DNA of 64,000 nucleotides from Arenibacter sp. 6A1 (GCF_012272855.1 NZ_JAAXCQ010000004.1:234256-298255); one strand, 5' to 3'. Shown: positions 46,080 through 55,404, counted from the first letter of the stretch. Numbers and translations are program-made. Notes: generated by a model not told the origin, from the letters alone.

Positions 46080-46715
46080 TTAAATCCTAGGGTTTCGTTT
46101 AGGGGTTACATGAGAAACATCGTATCCCGAAAACTTTTTGATGTAATAATCTATACCAGTCCCAAAACTATCGCTCACATTCATGGTACCCATGGAGCGC
46201 AGATACTTTTTTACATTCCCGGCTCCTGCCAAATGCGCTGCCGCTAAAATTCCAGATTCCGTTATTTCCTGACCATTAATCACCTTTCCGACAAAACGTT
46301 TAATGTCTTTTCGGAGAATCCATTTATTCCTGGAAAGATTGGTATGAAATACCTTTTCCTGTAAAATGGGATCGTTTAAAAACCTTGTTGCATTATACAC
46401 ACCAAGAAGCTCTAGGGTTCCTATACCAAATTGATATTTACCCAGATAACCAAAAGCATTGGTCGTAAAGTAATTTCCTTGAGATTCCTTAAACGCTAAG
46501 GCTTCTTTAAATCCATTATAGGAGGTTCCTAAAAATGGAGGGGCAACCAGCGGCATTTTTAAAATTGTTTTGTGTTCGGGATACAAAACTTCAGTAGGTC
46601 CATTTACTCTTAAGGATTCGGGTACTTCTACCTTTTTAGTATTAAACCCAAAACCAAAACTAATAAGAATAAAAATAATGATAACGGGGAACAAATAATT
46701 TGTCCACTTTCTCAT
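46080..46715 (-). CDS. Lysozyme-like (peptidoglycan hydrolase candidate) protein
   Basis: The 211-residue protein has an N-terminal membrane anchor (about 7-24, LFPVIIIFILISFGFGF) and a C-terminal domain with FKEALAFKESQGNYFTTNAFGYLGKYQFG, reminiscent of lytic transglycosylase/lysozyme folds with a catalytic Glu in KESQG and the GKYQFG loop, and ILAAAHLAGAGNVKKYL. It probably acts on cell wall in the periplasm. Enzymatic function is inference from fold-like motifs only. It is convergent with the dnaA operon and has a TAnnTTTG box at 46773-46780. Confidence 0.75.
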   Translation of the reverse strand: MRKWTNYLFPVIIIFILISFGFGFNTKKVEVPESLRVNGPTEVLYPEHKTILKMPLVAPPFLGTSYNGFKEALAFKESQGNYFTTNAFGYLGKYQFGIGTLELLGVYNATRFLNDPILQEKVFHTNLSRNKWILRKDIKRFVGKVINGQEITESGILAAAHLAGAGNVKKYLRSMGTMNVSDSFGTGIDYYIKKFSGYDVSHVTPKRNPRI

Positions 46716-46772
46716 ATGTTTGTTTTCTTAAGACTTATAATCAAAAAACTGATTTGCTTAAATTACAGGCTG

Positions 46773-46780
46773 CAAATATA
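46773..46780 (-). promoter_or_regulatory. -7 promoter element for the lysozyme-like gene
   Basis: Read on the minus strand TATATTTG matches TAnnTTTG and lies 57 bp before ATG 46715. A -33 TTG is not found at a canonical distance. Confidence 0.45.
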
Positions 46781-46865
46781 AAACCGTTTTTTGAGACACC
46801 CTCTAATTTAACCAAAAATTATCTTTTGGATTAATTTTAATAGTCAAAAGACCTTATTAAAAAGT

Positions 46866-47909
46866 TTAGCGGTTAATCTTTTGTGCGTTGATCCAGCGCA
46901 CATATTGCTCCTTATTACGGTTGTGTTGCGATAAAGTCTTGGCAAATTTATGGTAACCAAAATTTTCTACATTGGCCACGAAATACAAATAATCGTGTTT
47001 TTCCGGGTTCAATACGGCCTCTATAGCCGATATGTCGGGCATCGCTATAGGCCCAGGAGGCAAGCCTGCTACCTTGTATGTATTGTAAGGAGAATCTAAT
47101 TCCAGATCCTTATAGAGCACTCGTTTAATAATGGTATCAAAATTTCCGGAATGAAGCTTTATGGCATAAATAACGGTAGGATCGGCCTGCAAAGGCATTC
47201 TTATGCGCAACCTATTAAGATAAACCCCAGCCACTCTTGGCCTTTCATCTACCTTAGCCGTTTCTTTATGTACAATAGAAGCCACTACAACTACCTCAGC
47301 CGGACTAAGACCCAAGGCCTTTGCTTTTTCCTTTCGTTTATCGTTCCAAAACCTATGGTATTCTTTAAGCATTCTGCTCATAAAGCCCTCTGCCGATGTA
47401 TTCCAAAAGAACTCATAACTATTAGGAACATACATGCTCAAAGCTGTGGCTTTATTAAAACCATTATCTTCCAAAAAGTCTATATTCCTAAAGGCACTTA
47501 CCAAAGAAATACTGTCCGCTTCGATCTGTTGGGAAATCCTCCCCGCAAGTTCTTCCAAGGTTTCCTGGTTATTAAAAGCCACCTTAACCGGAATATTTCC
47601 GCTTCGAAGAGAATTTATGATCTCATTATTATTCATGCTCTTTTTAACAGCATACTTACCTGCCTTCAAATGAACATCGTATCCTTTTTTCTTGGCAGCC
47701 GTTTCAAAGGTCTCCATATCTTTCAATAACGGCTCTAAACTTTCTTTTACCGATTCAAAATTGGCATCTGAAGAAACATAGATGTAGGCAGTTTCATTGC
47801 TAAATTTTGTGTTTGGCACAAAAAAGGCACTATAAACCTTATAGGTAAAATAACCGCCTACCAGTACACCTATCAATACGATTAGCAGAATAATTTTTCT
47901 TATATACAT
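46866..47909 (-). CDS. mltG: Endolytic murein transglycosylase MltG
   Basis: The 347-residue protein has one N-terminal membrane helix (about 7-22) and the YceG/MltG domain with LKAGKYAVKKSMNNNEIINSL, VPNSYEFFWNTSAEGF, and the catalytic Glu216 in IVHKETAKVDERPRVAGVYLNRL, and QADPTVIYA. MltG cleaves nascent glycan strands in the periplasm. The length is normal. It overlaps the GNAT gene by 10 bp, and dapF starts that operon: both cell-wall genes on one mRNA. Confidence 0.95.
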   Translation of the reverse strand: MYIRKIILLIVLIGVLVGGYFTYKVYSAFFVPNTKFSNETAYIYVSSDANFESVKESLEPLLKDMETFETAAKKKGYDVHLKAGKYAVKKSMNNNEIINSLRSGNIPVKVAFNNQETLEELAGRISQQIEADSISLVSAFRNIDFLEDNGFNKATALSMYVPNSYEFFWNTSAEGFMSRMLKEYHRFWNDKRKEKAKALGLSPAEVVVVASIVHKETAKVDERPRVAGVYLNRLRIRMPLQADPTVIYAIKLHSGNFDTIIKRVLYKDLELDSPYNTYKVAGLPPGPIAMPDISAIEAVLNPEKHDYLYFVANVENFGYHKFAKTLSQHNRNKEQYVRWINAQKINR

Positions 47910-48433
47910 TGCTTATTTAGCTTTTGAAACAAAATTTCATTTTTAAATTTACCATTGGAAACAATCCAATCTTTTTTTACTCCTACTTTTTCGAAACCCA
48001 ATTTCGCAAACAAATGAAGACTAGGGTCATTATCTTCCAAAACGTTCGTATAGATTTGTTTTAATCCAAGAACCGAAAAAACATAGTCTGTTAACAAAGC
48101 AACTGCCTCTGTACCGATACCTTTATTACGGTCTCCGGACTGACGCACTATAATCCCTAATCCTACCCTTAAGTTTTTAGGATCAAAATCGAAAAGATCA
48201 ATAAAACCGATCGCACGATCATTTAGATCGCATATACACAAACGCAGTTGCTTTACTTCATAAATGTCTTTATGAGCATTTTCCAAGTAAAGTTCCAATA
48301 CGTGTTTAGAATACGGCGCTGTTGTCCCACTAATCTCCCAATTCTCCGGATCATTTTCTAGGAGATAAAGAAACTCTAGGTCTTTAGGCTCCAAGGCTCT
48401 TAGGTAAATCTGTTTTCCTTTAAGGCTCAACAT
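47900..48433 (-). CDS. GNAT-family N-acetyltransferase (RimJ-like)
   Basis: The 177-residue protein begins LKGKQIYLRALEPKDLEFLYLLEND, the RimJ/RimL-type start, and has the acetyl-CoA loop GLGIIVRQSGDRNKGIGTEAVALLTDYVFSVLGLKQI. It should acetylate a protein N-terminus, amino acid or small amine; the substrate is unknown. It is sandwiched between dapF (14-bp overlap) and mltG (10-bp overlap), implying coupling with cell-wall synthesis, though the link is positional only. Confidence 0.9.
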   Translation of the reverse strand: MLSLKGKQIYLRALEPKDLEFLYLLENDPENWEISGTTAPYSKHVLELYLENAHKDIYEVKQLRLCICDLNDRAIGFIDLFDFDPKNLRVGLGIIVRQSGDRNKGIGTEAVALLTDYVFSVLGLKQIYTNVLEDNDPSLHLFAKLGFEKVGVKKDWIVSNGKFKNEILFQKLNKQCI

Positions 48434-49202
48434 CTATTTCTCCTTTAAAGACTAACTTGGCCGGGCCAATTAAAAATATTTCTTTATAACCCTCTTTTGT
48501 TTTATTAAACTTCACCTGTAGTTCACCGCCTAAGGTTCCTATAGCAACCTGATTGCTTTGTGTTTTTCCGCTGTTATGCATCGCCAGGGCCACTGCCGTC
48601 ACTCCTGTACCACAAGACAAGGTTTCATCTTCAACGCCTCGCTCATAAGTCCTTACACTGAACACTGCCTGGTCTTCTTGCTGAACAAAGTTAATATTAC
48701 TACCTTCCTTTCCATATATTCCGTAACGCAACTTTTTCCCCTCTTTGGAAACATCAAGATCCTGAAGGTTGCTGACGATTTGCACATGGTGTGGCGATCC
48801 TGTATTTAAAAAATCGTAATGTTCCTTTTCATTAATTTCGGACACATCCTGCATTTGCAGACTCACCATATCACCGGTAATACTAGCATGGTGCAACCCA
48901 TCTACGGCAATAAAAGTGGTCTCCCCTTTTATAACTTCTAGATGATTAGCAAAGGCCACCAAGCACCTACCCCCATTACCACACATACTACTCTGGTTGC
49001 CATCGGAATTGTAATACACCATTTTAAAATCGGATGCCCCGTCATTTTCCAACAAAATTAGTCCATCGGCACCAATGCCAAATTTCCTGTCACATAAAAA
49101 AGCTACCAATTTGGTATTTGATTTCGGAAAAGTCTCTTGCCGATTATCGATCATTACAAAATCATTCCCTGTCCCTTGATATTTAAAAAACTGTAGTTTC
49201 AT
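48420..49202 (-). CDS. dapF: Diaminopimelate epimerase
   Basis: The 260-residue PLP-independent racemase converts LL- to meso-diaminopimelate for lysine and peptidoglycan. The two catalytic cysteines are Cys74 (MCGNGGRC) and Cys197 (ETLSCGTGVTAVAL). The N-terminal GTGNDFVMIDN and FGIGADGLIL are typical. Normal length. A TAnnTTTG box (minus) lies 17 bp before the start. It begins the dapF-GNAT-mltG operon. Confidence 0.96.
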   Translation of the reverse strand: MKLQFFKYQGTGNDFVMIDNRQETFPKSNTKLVAFLCDRKFGIGADGLILLENDGASDFKMVYYNSDGNQSSMCGNGGRCLVAFANHLEVIKGETTFIAVDGLHHASITGDMVSLQMQDVSEINEKEHYDFLNTGSPHHVQIVSNLQDLDVSKEGKKLRYGIYGKEGSNINFVQQEDQAVFSVRTYERGVEDETLSCGTGVTAVALAMHNSGKTQSNQVAIGTLGGELQVKFNKTKEGYKEIFLIGPAKLVFKGEIDVEP

Positions 49203-49218
49203 ATTGAATTTTATACCA

Positions 49219-49226
49219 CAAAGATA
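49219..49226 (-). promoter_or_regulatory. -7 promoter element for the dapF operon
   Basis: Minus-strand TATCTTTG matches TAnnTTTG. It lies 16 bp upstream of the dapF ATG at 49202. No good -33 TTG is seen. Confidence 0.45.
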
Positions 49227-49329
49227 TAATTTTATTAAGGTTATTTTAGCAGTTAAAAAGGCGTTAAACCAAATTTATGGTTCCGAAAATATGTTAATTT
49301 TACAAAAGCTAATTCAAATATTTGTTTTT

Positions 49330-50727
49330 ATGAAAAAAATCGGAAGTTTATTATTAGTAGCTGTTTTTGCAGGAGCAATTACCTTGGGGGCTTACAAGTT
49401 TTTTTTCGAAAAACCGAACTTTGCAATCATTTCTCAAGATAATGGTTCACGCGTATTAACAACCTCCAGCTACACACCCACCTCGGCTAGGGGAGCAGGA
49501 ATTAACGAGGTAGATTTTACTTCGGCAGCAGAAAGCACTGTAAACGCTGTAGTACACGTTAAAAATGTCACCTTAAACAAGACTCCTTCGAATATCATAG
49601 AATATTTTTACGGTTCCGGAAGCACCCATAGACCTCAGGTAGGTACAGGTTCTGGCGTTGTCATTTCATCGGATGGATATATTGTCACCAATAATCACGT
49701 AATAGACAAGGCAGACCATTTACAAGTTACCCTAAACAACAATAAAACCTATGATGCCGAATTAATCGGTACCGACCCTAATACAGATATTGCTTTATTA
49801 AAAATAAATGCAGACAGGCAGCTTCCTTATTTAGCCTTTGGAGACTCGGACAATACCAAGGTCGGAGAATGGGTATTGGCCGTGGGCAACCCTTTTAACC
49901 TTACTTCTACGGTTACAGCCGGAATTGTCAGTGCCAAGGCAAGGGCATTAGGAAGAATAGACCAGTCGTTTATCCAGACCGATGCCGCGGTAAATCCAGG
50001 TAATAGCGGTGGAGCCTTAGTAAATACCAATGGTGACCTTATCGGAATTAACACAGCAATCACCTCCCAAACAGGTTCCTATGTGGGATATTCTTTTGCT
50101 GTTCCCAGTAATATTGCCAAAAAGATAGTAGAAGATATTATGGAATACGGCAACGTTCAAAAGGGAATCCTAGGGATCACCCCTCCTCGGCTATCTAGTG
50201 AATACGCCATAAAAAATGGCCTTCATAATATTGATGGCGTTTATGTGGAATCTATTGAAGAAGATTCTGGAGCCTATGATGCAGAGATGAAAACAGGTGA
50301 TATCATTAAAAAAGTTGACGAGATTAACATTCATACTTCCTCCGACCTAACCGGGTATATCGCTACAAAAAGGCCAGGAGACCAGGTAAAAGTTACAGTA
50401 TTGAGAGATGGTGAAAGCCTAGAATTTGATGTTACCCTAAAAGAAAGACAGACTATTGTTATTCCGGTAATCGGGTTTGAAGTAAAAAATCTTACCGAAA
50501 AAGACAAAAAGCTGTTCAGGACGAAAAAAGGAGTAAAAATCATCGGTGTTCCCGAAACTTTTAGAGCCTATGATTTAGAAGGAAAGGTATTACTTTCTTT
50601 TGGAGACCAAGAAATCAACAATATCAAAGAAGCCAAGACCTTATTTGGCAGAATCTCTAGATACGGTAGAGCCAGTATCACCATGCTAACGGCAAAAGGA
50701 GAAAAAGAAAGGCTGATTATTCAGTAA
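49330..50727 (+). CDS. Do/HtrA-family periplasmic serine protease
   Basis: From ATG 49330 it has 465 residues: an N-terminal signal or anchor (KKIGSLLLVAVFAGAITLGAY), a trypsin-like domain with catalytic His123 (TNNHVI), Asp153 (TDIALLKI) and Ser226 (GNSGGAL), and two PDZ domains (about 265-360 and 370-465). This is the Do/DegP family, which degrades or refolds damaged envelope proteins. The frame opens at 49204, but the signal peptide starts at 49330. Followed by a perfect terminator, so it is a single-gene unit. Confidence 0.95.
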   Translation: MKKIGSLLLVAVFAGAITLGAYKFFFEKPNFAIISQDNGSRVLTTSSYTPTSARGAGINEVDFTSAAESTVNAVVHVKNVTLNKTPSNIIEYFYGSGSTHRPQVGTGSGVVISSDGYIVTNNHVIDKADHLQVTLNNNKTYDAELIGTDPNTDIALLKINADRQLPYLAFGDSDNTKVGEWVLAVGNPFNLTSTVTAGIVSAKARALGRIDQSFIQTDAAVNPGNSGGALVNTNGDLIGINTAITSQTGSYVGYSFAVPSNIAKKIVEDIMEYGNVQKGILGITPPRLSSEYAIKNGLHNIDGVYVESIEEDSGAYDAEMKTGDIIKKVDEINIHTSSDLTGYIATKRPGDQVKVTVLRDGESLEFDVTLKERQTIVIPVIGFEVKNLTEKDKKLFRTKKGVKIIGVPETFRAYDLEGKVLLSFGDQEINNIKEAKTLFGRISRYGRASITMLTAKGEKERLIIQ

Positions 50728-50744
50728 GAAAAGAAACACTAGTA

Positions 50745-50774
50745 AAAAGCGCCCCCTAACGGGGCGCTTTTTTT
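50745..50774 (+). terminator. Intrinsic terminator after the Do protease
   Basis: AAAAGCGCCCC (50745-50755) pairs with GGGGCGCTTTT (50761-50771) with a CTAAC loop and a T-run. An unusually GC-rich stem for this AT-rich DNA. Confidence 0.92.
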
Positions 50775-50855
50775 ATTTCATAAATGTTTACGAAAACGTT
50801 TGAAATTTCTATTTTTACCAAAAATAACTCACCAACAACTAACAAACAACGACAA

Positions 50856-52304
50856 ATGAATGCGAACACATTGTATGAAAAGGAATTAGCTTTTCAGGCC
50901 GACAGAAGAAAAGCCACCACCGAATTCATCAAAATCATCAGTGACCTATGGTACGACAAATCCATCGAAATTGTACTTTTCAAAAATCAAGTCATTGATA
51001 GAAACGTCAGCGATATTATCAACCTACACGAATACGCTGGTCAATTTGTCCAAAAGCCCATTTCCATTTTCGATTCTGTGGAAATCTTAAGAACCATCAA
51101 CGATATTAATTTACCACCGTCCAAACTAGACATTGGAAAACTTACTTATGAATATCATTCGGACCATGATAGCGCCAGCGACATCAATAGCTTTATCATG
51201 GAAAAGCTGGAAAAAGCCAAATCTTGTGAAGAAATAATCCCGAAAGATGTAGTATTGTACGGTTTTGGTAGGATTGGCAGGTTAATTGCACGAGAATTAA
51301 TGGCTAAAACAGGCAAGGGCAATCAGCTAAGACTAAGGGCCATTGTTACTCGGGGTGCTATTACAGCCGAGATTCTAGAAAAAAGAGCCAATTTATTACG
51401 GACAGATTCTGTTCACGGCCAGTTTATGGGTACTGTAGATATAGATTTAAAAAAGCGGGCCATGATTATTAACGGCACTACTGTTCATATGATCAGTGCC
51501 GACCAGCCAGAAGATATTGATTATACTGCTTTCGGAATTTCATCGGCCTTAATAATAGATAATACAGGTGCCTACAGGACCAATGAAGCCTTGAGCAGAC
51601 ATTTAAAATCCAATGGTGCCAGTCAAGTGTTACTTACTGCCCCAGGAAAGGATGTTCCTAATATTGTACATGGTGTCAATCACCTAAAATTTGATCCTAG
51701 CACTACTAAAATATTTTCAGCAGCCTCTTGTACAACAAACGCCATTACTCCAATCCTTAAGGCGGTAGAGGAATCATTGGGCATCGAAAAAGGACATATA
51801 GAAACCATTCATGCCTACACCAATGACCAAAACTTGGTAGACAACATGCACGGAAAATACAGGCGTGGAAGAGCTGCTGCTCTAAATATGGTGATTACCG
51901 AAACCGGTGCTGGCAATGCAGTAAGCAAAGCATTACCACAACTAAAAGGTAAATTCACTTCCAATGCTATTAGAGTCCCTGTTCCAAATGGCTCGTTGGC
52001 TATTTTAAATATAGCGATAAAAAGCAAAACGTCTAAAGAAACCATTAATGCTATCATTAAAAAATATGCTTTGGAAGGCGACTTGGTAGAACAGATAAAA
52101 TACTCGATGAGCCAAGAATTGGTTTCTACAGATATTGTAGGCACTTCCGCGCCGGCTATTTATGACAGTGCCGCAACCATAGTTTCGGAAGACGGAAAAA
52201 ACCTTGTTCTATATATATGGTATGACAACGAATACGGCTATTCTAATCAGGTCATCAGATTGGCGAAATACATCGCTAAGGTCAGAAGATTTACTTACTA
52301 TTAA
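50856..52304 (+). CDS. Glyceraldehyde-3-phosphate dehydrogenase (long N-terminal form)
   Basis: From ATG 50856 the protein has 482 residues, against about 330 for common GAPDH. Residues 1-130 form an added helix-rich region starting MNANTLYEKELAFQADRRKA; then YGFGRIGRL (136-141, NAD site) and ASCTTNAITPI with the catalytic Cys292. IETIHAYTNDQNLVDN, RRGRAAALNMVI and WYDNEYGYSNQV complete the catalytic domain. Long forms like this are known in Bacteroidota. It catalyses the glycolytic oxidation of glyceraldehyde-3-phosphate. The frame begins at 50784, inside the likely promoter, so 50856 is preferred. Confidence 0.93.
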   Translation: MNANTLYEKELAFQADRRKATTEFIKIISDLWYDKSIEIVLFKNQVIDRNVSDIINLHEYAGQFVQKPISIFDSVEILRTINDINLPPSKLDIGKLTYEYHSDHDSASDINSFIMEKLEKAKSCEEIIPKDVVLYGFGRIGRLIARELMAKTGKGNQLRLRAIVTRGAITAEILEKRANLLRTDSVHGQFMGTVDIDLKKRAMIINGTTVHMISADQPEDIDYTAFGISSALIIDNTGAYRTNEALSRHLKSNGASQVLLTAPGKDVPNIVHGVNHLKFDPSTTKIFSAASCTTNAITPILKAVEESLGIEKGHIETIHAYTNDQNLVDNMHGKYRRGRAAALNMVITETGAGNAVSKALPQLKGKFTSNAIRVPVPNGSLAILNIAIKSKTSKETINAIIKKYALEGDLVEQIKYSMSQELVSTDIVGTSAPAIYDSAATIVSEDGKNLVLYIWYDNEYGYSNQVIRLAKYIAKVRRFTYY

Positions 52305-52330
52305 TAAGAAGCAAACCCTAAACCTAAGAA

Positions 52331-52382
52331 AAGGACGCTACCACGGTTTTCTAATACAAAACTAGGTAGTGTCCCTTTTTTT
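52331..52382 (+). terminator. Intrinsic terminator after GAPDH
   Basis: GGACGCTACC (52333-52342) pairs with GGTAGTGTCC (52365-52374) with one G-T pair, followed by a T-run; the loop has an extra GTTTT/AAAAC stem. Confidence 0.85.
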
Positions 52383-52404
52383 TTCTTAATTGGGATTATT
52401 AAAG

Positions 52405-52412
52405 TACTTTTG
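52405..52412 (+). promoter_or_regulatory. -7 promoter element for the coiled-coil protein
   Basis: TACTTTTG matches TAnnTTTG, 38 bp before ATG 52451, and just after the GAPDH terminator. Confidence 0.5.
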
Positions 52413-52450
52413 TCTGTTCAAAATCAGTATTAACAATAAGAATTACATAA

Positions 52451-53074
52451 ATGAAATTTTCGAAAATACTCTTTATTGTAATGGCTCTATTGTCATTTAA
52501 CATTCACTTTTCCCAAACGGCGGAAGAAGAAACAGACAAGCTTTCTTTAGATGAGGGTCCAGTGAGTTCACAATTTGAGTATATCTCCGTTAAATCGGGA
52601 AATTACAGGGCCGATGGCATTCGGTACGAAGTAGTAAAGGAATCTAATCTACTGAAGTTAAGACAAAACGTATTAGATTCTATCAATGAATATTACAAAG
52701 AGATAAATAAACTCAATGCTACCATTCAGGGGCAGGAAGAAACTGTAGCTTCTTTAAACCAGAAACTGGAAGAAACAACAAATACCCTTGTTGCCGTAAC
52801 GGAAGAAAAAGACAGCATGTCGTTTTTAGGATTATTAGTAGCAAAAAGCACCTATAATTTTATCGTATGGGCTATTATAGCTGGCCTACTGTTACTTTTA
52901 TTGTTCTTTATTTACAAGTTTAGAAACAGTAACATCCTAACCCAGGAAGCCAAAACATCCCTTGCCGAAGTAGAAGTTGAATTTGAAGATCACAGAAGAC
53001 GCGCCTTGGAAAGAGAGCAAAAGATTAGCCGACAATTACAGGACGAGATTAATAAGCAAAAAAAGACAAAATAA
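52451..53074 (+). CDS. Coiled-coil membrane protein of unknown function
   Basis: The 207-residue protein has a signal peptide or N-terminal helix (about 1-22, FSQT), a coiled coil (about 75-125: ESNLLKLRQNVLDSINEYYKEINKL and EETVASLNQKLEETTN), a membrane helix at about 137-156 (FIVWAIIAGLLLLLLFFIY), and a second cytosolic coiled coil with AEVEVEFEDHRRRALEREQKIS. Similar proteins upstream of trmD in Flavobacteriia are sometimes mis-called tRNA methyltransferase; nothing here is enzymatic. It is bounded by terminators on both sides. Confidence 0.8.
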   Translation: MKFSKILFIVMALLSFNIHFSQTAEEETDKLSLDEGPVSSQFEYISVKSGNYRADGIRYEVVKESNLLKLRQNVLDSINEYYKEINKLNATIQGQEETVASLNQKLEETTNTLVAVTEEKDSMSFLGLLVAKSTYNFIVWAIIAGLLLLLLFFIYKFRNSNILTQEAKTSLAEVEVEFEDHRRRALEREQKISRQLQDEINKQKKTK

Positions 53075-53100
53075 AAAAAGCTCCTAATGGAGCTTTTTTT
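53075..53100 (+). terminator. Intrinsic terminator after the coiled-coil protein
   Basis: AAAAAGCTCC (53075-53084) pairs with GGAGCTTTTT (53089-53098) with loop TAAT and a T-run. It begins at the stop codon. Confidence 0.9.
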
Positions 53101-53488
53101 ATGTCTTGCTAGCGCCTACTTCCCGTTTTTTAAAACGACCTCCCTTAAGAAATAGTTTTAATCCTAAAGGATATTTACTAAATCCAGATATATTGGTTTT
53201 AATTTCCGACCACAAAACTATTTTTTAAGAAAAATGGGCGTCCGATCCTTTTTTTTACAGCTCACTTTACCGTGCTTATATCCTGTACCGTAAGATTTTA
53301 AACCACCATGACATATTGTTCTTATCCTAATTAAGTTCCAAGTGATGCGTTATACTATCAGGAAGCAACACAAAGCTATAGACAATTCTTATTCCTACTA
53401 CTAAGTGTTGCCTAAAGATTCGCAAGGTTTCCTTACTTTTGCATGGCTCCTTAATAAAGGAATTGACAAACTGCTTATCCATTAAAAG
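53101..53488. other. 388-bp gap before trmD
   Basis: Apart from the trmD promoter at 53408-53441, the stretch is AT-rich and shows no gene or tRNA. A short frame (minus) with MSWWFKILRYRI occurs but has no support. Confidence 0.6.
53408..53441 (+). promoter_or_regulatory. Bacteroidota-type promoter for trmD
   Basis: TTG at 53408-53410 and TACTTTTG at 53434-53441 are 23 bp apart, at the upper limit of the TTG/TAnnTTTG spacing. The ATG is 47 bp further. Confidence 0.55.
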
Positions 53489-54163
53489 ATGCGAATAGAT
53501 ATCATCACCGTAGTACCAGATATATTAAAAAGTCCGTTCGAGGCTTCCATATTAAAAAGATCTATAGAAAAAAACATTGTTGAAGTCCACGTACACAATT
53601 TACGCGACTACACCGACTTAAGTTACAACCAGGTTGACGATTACCAATTTGGAGGTGGTGCAGGGATGGTTTTAATGATAGAACCTATTGATAAATGTAT
53701 CACAGCCTTAAAAAAGGAGCGCGATTATGACGAGGTAATTTATATGACTCCAGACGGGGTTACCTTAAATCAAAAAATAGCCAATAGTCTATCGTTACTT
53801 AATAATATCATTATTTTATGCGGACATTATAAGGGGGTAGACCAAAGGGTTAGGGATCTGTTTATTACTAAAGAGATCTCTATCGGCGATTATGTTTTAT
53901 CTGGTGGTGAGCTTGGAGCCGCTGTTTTGTGCGACACCATTATTCGACTTATACCAGGAGTATTGAGCAATGAAACTTCGGCCTTAACGGACACCTTCCA
54001 GGACAACCTACTTGCCCCTCCCGTATACACAAGGCCTGCAGAATATAAAGGCACCAAAGTACCCGATGTCTTATTAAGCGGAAACTTCCCAAAAATTGAA
54101 GAATGGCGTGAAGACGAGGCATATAAACGCACTGAAAGACTGCGCCCCGATCTATTGGAATAA
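53489..54163 (+). CDS. trmD: tRNA (guanine-N1-)-methyltransferase TrmD
   Basis: The 224-residue enzyme makes m1G37 in tRNAs. It has [20 protein letters not shown] start, [18 protein letters not shown], the trefoil-knot SAM region [32 protein letters not shown] and [20 protein letters not shown]. Normal length. It is alone but is followed at 266 bp by rplS, in the rplS/trmD order common in bacteria, yet with a separate promoter for rplS. Confidence 0.96.
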   Translation: MRIDIITVVPDILKSPFEASILKRSIEKNIVEVHVHNLRDYTDLSYNQVDDYQFGGGAGMVLMIEPIDKCITALKKERDYDEVIYMTPDGVTLNQKIANSLSLLNNIIILCGHYKGVDQRVRDLFITKEISIGDYVLSGGELGAAVLCDTIIRLIPGVLSNETSALTDTFQDNLLAPPVYTRPAEYKGTKVPDVLLSGNFPKIEEWREDEAYKRTERLRPDLLE

Positions 54164-54327
54164 ACTTATACTTTTAACTTGTTGGGTGGTAACCAGTGGA
54201 AGGTAGCACAAACGATTTCAAAAGACATCCTAAGGCATTGGTAAGGAAATTCCATGCCACCACGTATGGCAATAAGGCCACAAATGTATCGGGAACAACT
54301 TTTGCAAGTAAAATCAATTTCAATTCC

Positions 54328-54357
54328 TTGTTGTTTACAAATAAATAATTACTTTTG
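54328..54357 (+). promoter_or_regulatory. Bacteroidota-type promoter for rplS
   Basis: TTG at 54328-54330 and TACTTTTG at 54350-54357 are separated by 19 bp, a good fit to the consensus. It lies 72 bp before ATG 54430. This leaves a leader of about 65 nt. Confidence 0.65.
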
Positions 54358-54429
54358 CAGTCAATTAAATCAACCTCTGACGAAAATCGTGAAAGTTGGC
54401 TTAAGCTAATAATATAATAGTATTATATA

Positions 54430-54780
54430 ATGGAAGATTTATTAAAATTTGTACAAGACGAATTTATTCCTAAAAAGGATTTCCCTAACTTTTCTGCTGG
54501 TGACACAATAACTGTTTACTACGAAATTAAGGAAGGTGAAAAAACAAGAACACAGTTTTTTAAAGGTGTTGTTATTCAAAGAAGAGGTCAAGGCGGTACT
54601 GAAACTTTTACAATCCGTAAAATGTCAGGAACTGTTGGGGTAGAACGTATTTTCCCTGTAAACATGCCTGCACTTCAAAAAATTGAAGTTAACAAAAGAG
54701 GTAAAGTTCGTAGAGCTCGTATTTTCTACTTTAGAGAACTTACTGGTAAAAAAGCAAGAATTAAGGAGATTCGCTCCTAA
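54430..54780 (+). CDS. rplS: 50S ribosomal protein L19
   Basis: The 116-residue protein has the L19 core FSAGDTITVYYEIKEGEKTRTQFFKGVVIQRRGQG, TFTIRKMSGTVGVERIFPVNMP, and a basic C-terminus RRARIFYFRELTGKKARIKE. It binds 23S rRNA at the subunit interface. Slightly longer than usual N-terminus. Its own promoter and a strong terminator frame it. Confidence 0.97.
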   Translation: MEDLLKFVQDEFIPKKDFPNFSAGDTITVYYEIKEGEKTRTQFFKGVVIQRRGQGGTETFTIRKMSGTVGVERIFPVNMPALQKIEVNKRGKVRRARIFYFRELTGKKARIKEIRS

Positions 54781-54802
54781 GCAGCATATTATAGTCGATA
54801 AA

Positions 54803-54836
54803 AAAGCATCTTTTTCATTAAAGATGCTTTTTTTTT
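54803..54836 (+). terminator. Intrinsic terminator after rplS
   Basis: AAAGCATCTTT (54803-54813) pairs with AAAGATGCTTT (54820-54830) and a T-run follows. Located 22 bp after the stop codon. Confidence 0.9.
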
Positions 54837-55251
54837 ATGCCTTAAAATCAGCCTCCAAATAATCTCATAACTAACTGATGTTAAAGTTATTAAAACATTT
54901 GGTTATTCGATAAAAGTTTATTACTTTTAATAAAGATCAAAACATAAGGAGTTTATGTTGGTCTTATAAAGTTCACGTTCTTTATTTCATTGTTAAATTC
55001 TTTTTGTAGCGCGGAACCATTAGTAAAATGGTAAGCCCTCAAAAAATGATTCGATAGATTACGAAGTGCCTTTTTAGGTACACCGTTGAAAAAAGTCGGA
55101 CATTTAAACAATGAAAAAGAAACATGGTTTATCGCTTGGTTATAATATGAGAGATAAGTAATGTTTCAAACGTAGAAACAGTCATGCAAATGCAATCAAG
55201 GGTTGCCGTTTTGTTATAAAACAGAATAATAAGTTTGTAAACTGTTTCTAG

Positions 55252-55298
55252 AAAGCCATATCAAGGTATAATCTGCAATGATATGGCTTTTATTTTTT
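55252..55298 (+). terminator. Orphan intrinsic terminator in the rplS-icd gap
   Basis: A perfect 12-bp stem AAAGCCATATCA (55252-55263) / TGATATGGCTTT (55279-55290) followed by TATTTTTTTC. There is no protein gene within the 415 bp before it since the rplS terminator, so it probably ends an untranslated RNA or a very small gene on the plus strand. Confidence 0.8.
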
Positions 55299-55404
55299 TC
55301 CAAAAATCACTTCTTTAGAGCATATCCCTTCAAATGCCTGCATTTTATTCACAAAATAAGGTAATATTAAAACTTTGGCACTTTAATTAGCATTTATAAA
55401 ATTG

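Noticed and set aside
53101..53488. Small gene or tRNA in the trmD leader
   Set aside because: The only ATG-started frames are about 12 codons (MSWWFKILRYRI), and no cloverleaf with a GTTCGA-type T loop is present.
54164..54429. Long open frame on the minus strand between trmD and rplS
   Set aside because: It runs over 60 codons with a hydrophobic product but has no ATG, overlaps the rplS promoter, and reads like chance openness in AT-rich DNA.
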